Below are positions 32,383 through 34,386 of a DNA stretch of 34,386 nucleotides, piece by piece. This DNA comes from Synechococcales cyanobacterium GL140_1_metabat_312 (GTDB lineage: Bacteria; Cyanobacteriota; Cyanobacteriia; Leptolyngbyales; Leptolyngbyaceae). Each line of letters opens with the position of its first letter. The stretch's first letter is position 1. The position numbers and the translations under genes are program-made. The stretch covers positions 1-34,386 of the forward strand of contig JANXWB010000046.1 of the NCBI GenBank assembly GCA_025351345.1, read 5' to 3'. The notes beneath the pieces are model-generated. The model worked only from the letters and a program-made list of their open reading frames with translations. It made no database searches and was not told where the DNA came from.

Positions 32383-34092
32383 ATGGATAAGATTACCCGG
32401 AATCTACTTGAAAATTTTGTTGGAGAGAATGAACTCGAACGGCTTGAAGAGTTTAAGCAATTTGAGTATTTTGTAAATTATGTAGTAGTATCAAAATTAC
32501 ATAGAAGTAGTTTTGAACTTGATTCTTTGGACACAGGGGAAGGTGGTGATGTCGCAATTGACGGGCTTGCTGTTATTGTCAACGGCAGACTTATTACAGA
32601 CGTGGATGAACTCGACGATATAGTTTCTGATAGCAAATATCTCGATTGTGATGTAGCATTCATACAGTCAAAAACATCTTCAAAATTTGAGGGTTCTGAA
32701 ATAGGATCTTTTATTTTTGGTGTCAAAGATTTTATTTCTGATCAACCAAAGCTTGTTCATAACGAAAAAATGAAGAAGCTAAAGGAAATTTGGGAGGCTG
32801 TTATCAGTAAGTCATCCTATATGGTCCATCGCCGCCCAAATTGCAAACTTTACTACGCGACAACGGGGAAATGGATTGACGATCAAAATCTTAGAGCTGT
32901 GGTTTCTTCGGGACAGATTGAAATAGAAGATAGCGGTCTATTTCAGGAAACTTTCTTTGAACCTTATGGAGCAAGCGAGCTTCAAAGGCTCTACCATGAA
33001 ACTCGTAACAAGTTGTCAAGTACAGTTACATTCCAGAATAGGATTACCTTGCCAGATATTGATGGGGTTAAAGAAGCTTTCCTTGGAATATTACCATTTC
33101 AAGAATTTCTAAAACTCATTCAGGACAGTAATGAGTCTATGTACAGCATATTTTATGACAATGTACGAGATTTCCAAGGTGAAAATGAAGTAAATGCTAA
33201 AATCAAAGATACGCTAGATAATGGTAAGTTTGACTTGTTCTGCGTCTTAAACAATGGGGTTACTCTTGTTGCCACATCTCTGACCCCTGCTGGCAATAAA
33301 TTCACCCTCAGAGACTACCAAATAGTAAATGGTTGTCAGACTAGTCATGTACTTCACAAGTCCAAGTCTATTGAAGGAATGAATCGTGTAAACGTGCCAG
33401 TTAAAGTAATTGTTACTGAAGATGAAGATATTAAAAATCAGATTACTCTAGCAACAAATAGCCAAACAGAAGTTAAGCCAGAACAACTGGCTTCTTTAAC
33501 ACTTTTTCAGAAGAAGCTTGAACTCTATTACAATTCAATGAAGGGGGGTGTAGATCTGTATTATGAGCGAAGATCGCAGCAGTATCATGCAACTCCCGAA
33601 GTCAAGAAGACACAAATCATCTCAATACCAATTCAAATTAAAACATTTGCATCAGCTTTTCTGAATGCACCACACTTAGTCTCTGGTTACTATGGAACAA
33701 TTGCAAGAAGATTTCCAGGGAAGATCTTTGAGAGTAATCACAAACATTCCCCATACTATGCTAGTGCCCTATGCTACTACAGGCTGGAGGGCTTATTTCG
33801 TAATAACATTATTGATGTACGCTACAAGAAGCTTCGATTTCACATGATTATGATTGCGAGAATGTTGTCGATGGAATCAGTTGAGATTCCACTATTAAAT
33901 AGCAATAAAATTGAGAAGAATTCAGAGAAATTTATCAGAATTCTGAACGATGATATCAAGTGTACTGAGCTGTTCAGTATGGTCGTAGAAATCTTTGATC
34001 AATCTAATTTAGATTTATCGAAAAGACAGTTCAAGGCAGAGAGTGAGAGTGATTTGTTGATAAGTAAGTTGAAGTTGAAACTAGAGAAATAA
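32383..34092 (+). CDS. AIPR-family abortive-infection phage-resistance protein
   Basis: 569 residues. The family hallmarks are VRDFQGEN at 261-268, LNNGVTLVA at 289-297 and QIVNGCQTS at 313-321, in the right order and spacing. The N-terminus has GEGGDVAIDGLAV (Asp56 and Asp60) and DVAFIQSKTS (Gln95, Lys97), a pattern like the D...QxK core of PD-(D/E)XK nucleases, so it may cut nucleic acid when triggered. AIPR proteins were defined by phage-abortive-infection phenotypes; the trigger is unknown. No partner gene is next to it, so it acts alone or with unlinked genes. It is AT-rich relative to uvrB and lies between the GIY-YIG pair and the broken carB, which suggests gain by transfer. Confidence 0.85.
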   Translation: MDKITRNLLENFVGENELERLEEFKQFEYFVNYVVVSKLHRSSFELDSLDTGEGGDVAIDGLAVIVNGRLITDVDELDDIVSDSKYLDCDVAFIQSKTSSKFEGSEIGSFIFGVKDFISDQPKLVHNEKMKKLKEIWEAVISKSSYMVHRRPNCKLYYATTGKWIDDQNLRAVVSSGQIEIEDSGLFQETFFEPYGASELQRLYHETRNKLSSTVTFQNRITLPDIDGVKEAFLGILPFQEFLKLIQDSNESMYSIFYDNVRDFQGENEVNAKIKDTLDNGKFDLFCVLNNGVTLVATSLTPAGNKFTLRDYQIVNGCQTSHVLHKSKSIEGMNRVNVPVKVIVTEDEDIKNQITLATNSQTEVKPEQLASLTLFQKKLELYYNSMKGGVDLYYERRSQQYHATPEVKKTQIISIPIQIKTFASAFLNAPHLVSGYYGTIARRFPGKIFESNHKHSPYYASALCYYRLEGLFRNNIIDVRYKKLRFHMIMIARMLSMESVEIPLLNSNKIEKNSEKFIRILNDDIKCTELFSMVVEIFDQSNLDLSKRQFKAESESDLLISKLKLKLEK

Positions 34093-34137
34093 TTTTCAGC
34101 GCAATGGAAAGGCGATCACCCTGAACTCAAATAGGTT

Positions 34138-34245
34138 TTAAGGGAAATAATCCTGCAACGCTCGCACCGAGAGCAGTTTAGATTGAAGAGAGGCGATCTC
34201 GGCGGCGGTTGCCTTGGCTCCGGCGATGGTGGTGACGATCCCGCC
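34138..34245 (-). pseudogene. carB: 3' end of carB cut by an insertion sequence
   Basis: On the minus strand the last 35 codons before the stop (34138-34140) read GGIVTTIAGAKATAAEI, then ASLQSKLLSVRALQDYFP. The TTIAGAKAT phrase and the closing ALQDY tail are those of cyanobacterial carbamoyl-phosphate synthase large subunit, allosteric MGS-like domain. Upstream the frame continues only through VTF YNTDF before a stop at 34297-34299, and those residues come from the IS end. The body of carB, if present, lies beyond the right edge. CarB makes carbamoyl phosphate for arginine and pyrimidines, so a broken copy would need explaining. Confidence 0.7.
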
Positions 34246-34246
34246 T

Positions 34247-34386
34247 GGGACTGTAAAATAGTTTGTGTCAAAGGTCAAAAGAGATGATCTAATAAACTAG
34301 TGAACCGAGGCGCTGAATAATGACCTTCCGACCTGAACTAATTGACGAGTTGTTGAAAGATTATAAAAATGTTGATGATTTGATGG
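34247..34386 (+). mobile_element. Left end of an IS256-family insertion sequence
   Basis: The element is inferred to begin near 34247 at GGGACTGTAAAATAG, where the carB sequence stops matching. GGnCTGTAAAATA.TTTGTGTC-type ends are common in IS256-group elements of cyanobacteria. TCCCGCCT (34239-34246) would be its 8-bp target copy; the other copy is outside the window. Its transposase starts at 34320. The true terminal repeat cannot be verified without the other end. Confidence 0.6.
34320..34386 (+). CDS. IS256-family transposase, N-terminal 22 residues only
   Basis: The frame MTFRPELIDELLKDYKNVDD is the typical opening of cyanobacterial IS256/mutator transposases, which go on to GENGLLKQLTKALVERALEGE in intact copies as I recall. 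It is cut by the window edge at 34386. GAGG lies about 10 bases before the ATG. Whether the element is active cannot be judged. Confidence 0.7.
   Translation, partial: MTFRPELIDELLKDYKNVDDLM

Noticed and set aside
1-34386. CRISPR arrays, tRNA or rRNA genes
   Set aside because: No run of evenly spaced repeats, no cloverleaf with CCA-type end and no rRNA-like sequence was recognised on either strand.
1-34386. GCGATCGC/CGATCG palindromes as regulatory sites
   Set aside because: They are the genome-wide HIP1 repeat of cyanobacteria, found equally within genes.

Overview
The window is cyanobacterial chromosome. The HIP1 palindrome (GCGATCGC and its GATCG core) occurs throughout, and several genes belong to families typical of cyanobacteria: an Alr4036-type PPOX flavoprotein, a three-POTRA Omp85, and an Uma2 remnant. 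The host makes a lipid A-type outer membrane, since lpxA, lpxB, lpxC and lpxD are all present. The genus cannot be set from sequence alone. Layout from left to right follows. (1) 1-4018, accessory DNA: a frameshifted Uma2-family remnant, then a two-gene minus-strand operon of an AAA ATPase and a large subtilisin-like protease. This is the gene arrangement of the IetAS anti-phage/toxin-antitoxin family. (2) 4029-10781, cell surface: a divergent PPOX flavoprotein, then an AT-rich plus-strand run of FkbM methyltransferase, three different glycosyltransferases and a class I methyltransferase, ending in lpxD. It is probably a polysaccharide or LPS decoration cluster, with signs of gene loss near 5514-5733. 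(3) 11125-14965, a drug-efflux operon: a TetR-type repressor with a candidate operator over its own -10 box, an EmrA/HlyD membrane fusion protein and an EmrB-type transporter. (4) 14973-15080, a short fragment of a cytosine-deaminase-like gene, followed by purC. (5) 16337-22392, the outer-membrane block bamA (Omp85), lpxC, fabZ, lpxA and lpxB. It covers early lipid A synthesis, fatty-acid dehydration and barrel assembly, with a possible hairpin break between fabZ and lpxA. (6) 22393-23518, a long spacer with an unidentified start-less reading frame, then a cytochrome b561-like membrane protein. (7) 23577-29371, a PknB-like Ser/Thr kinase, a small unknown protein, anmK, a ROK sugar kinase and a divergent PBP4-type carboxypeptidase (dacB). 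The last three suggest murein turnover and sugar salvage. A cyanobacterial palindromic repeat sits in frame inside dacB. (8) 29366-32253: uvrB, then a two-gene pair of a GIY-YIG nuclease and a 68-residue protein. (9) 32383-34386, accessory DNA again: a large AIPR abortive-infection protein, then the last 35 codons of carB cut by the left end of an IS256-family element that runs off the window. The strongest points for follow-up are the defence genes at both ends (IetAS-like and AIPR), the IS-truncated carB tail, the relic gene fragments (Uma2, codA, the reading frame at 22507-22734), the in-frame repeat in dacB and the GIY-YIG/small-protein pair. I did not find a wholly new multi-gene system that the sequence alone could establish.
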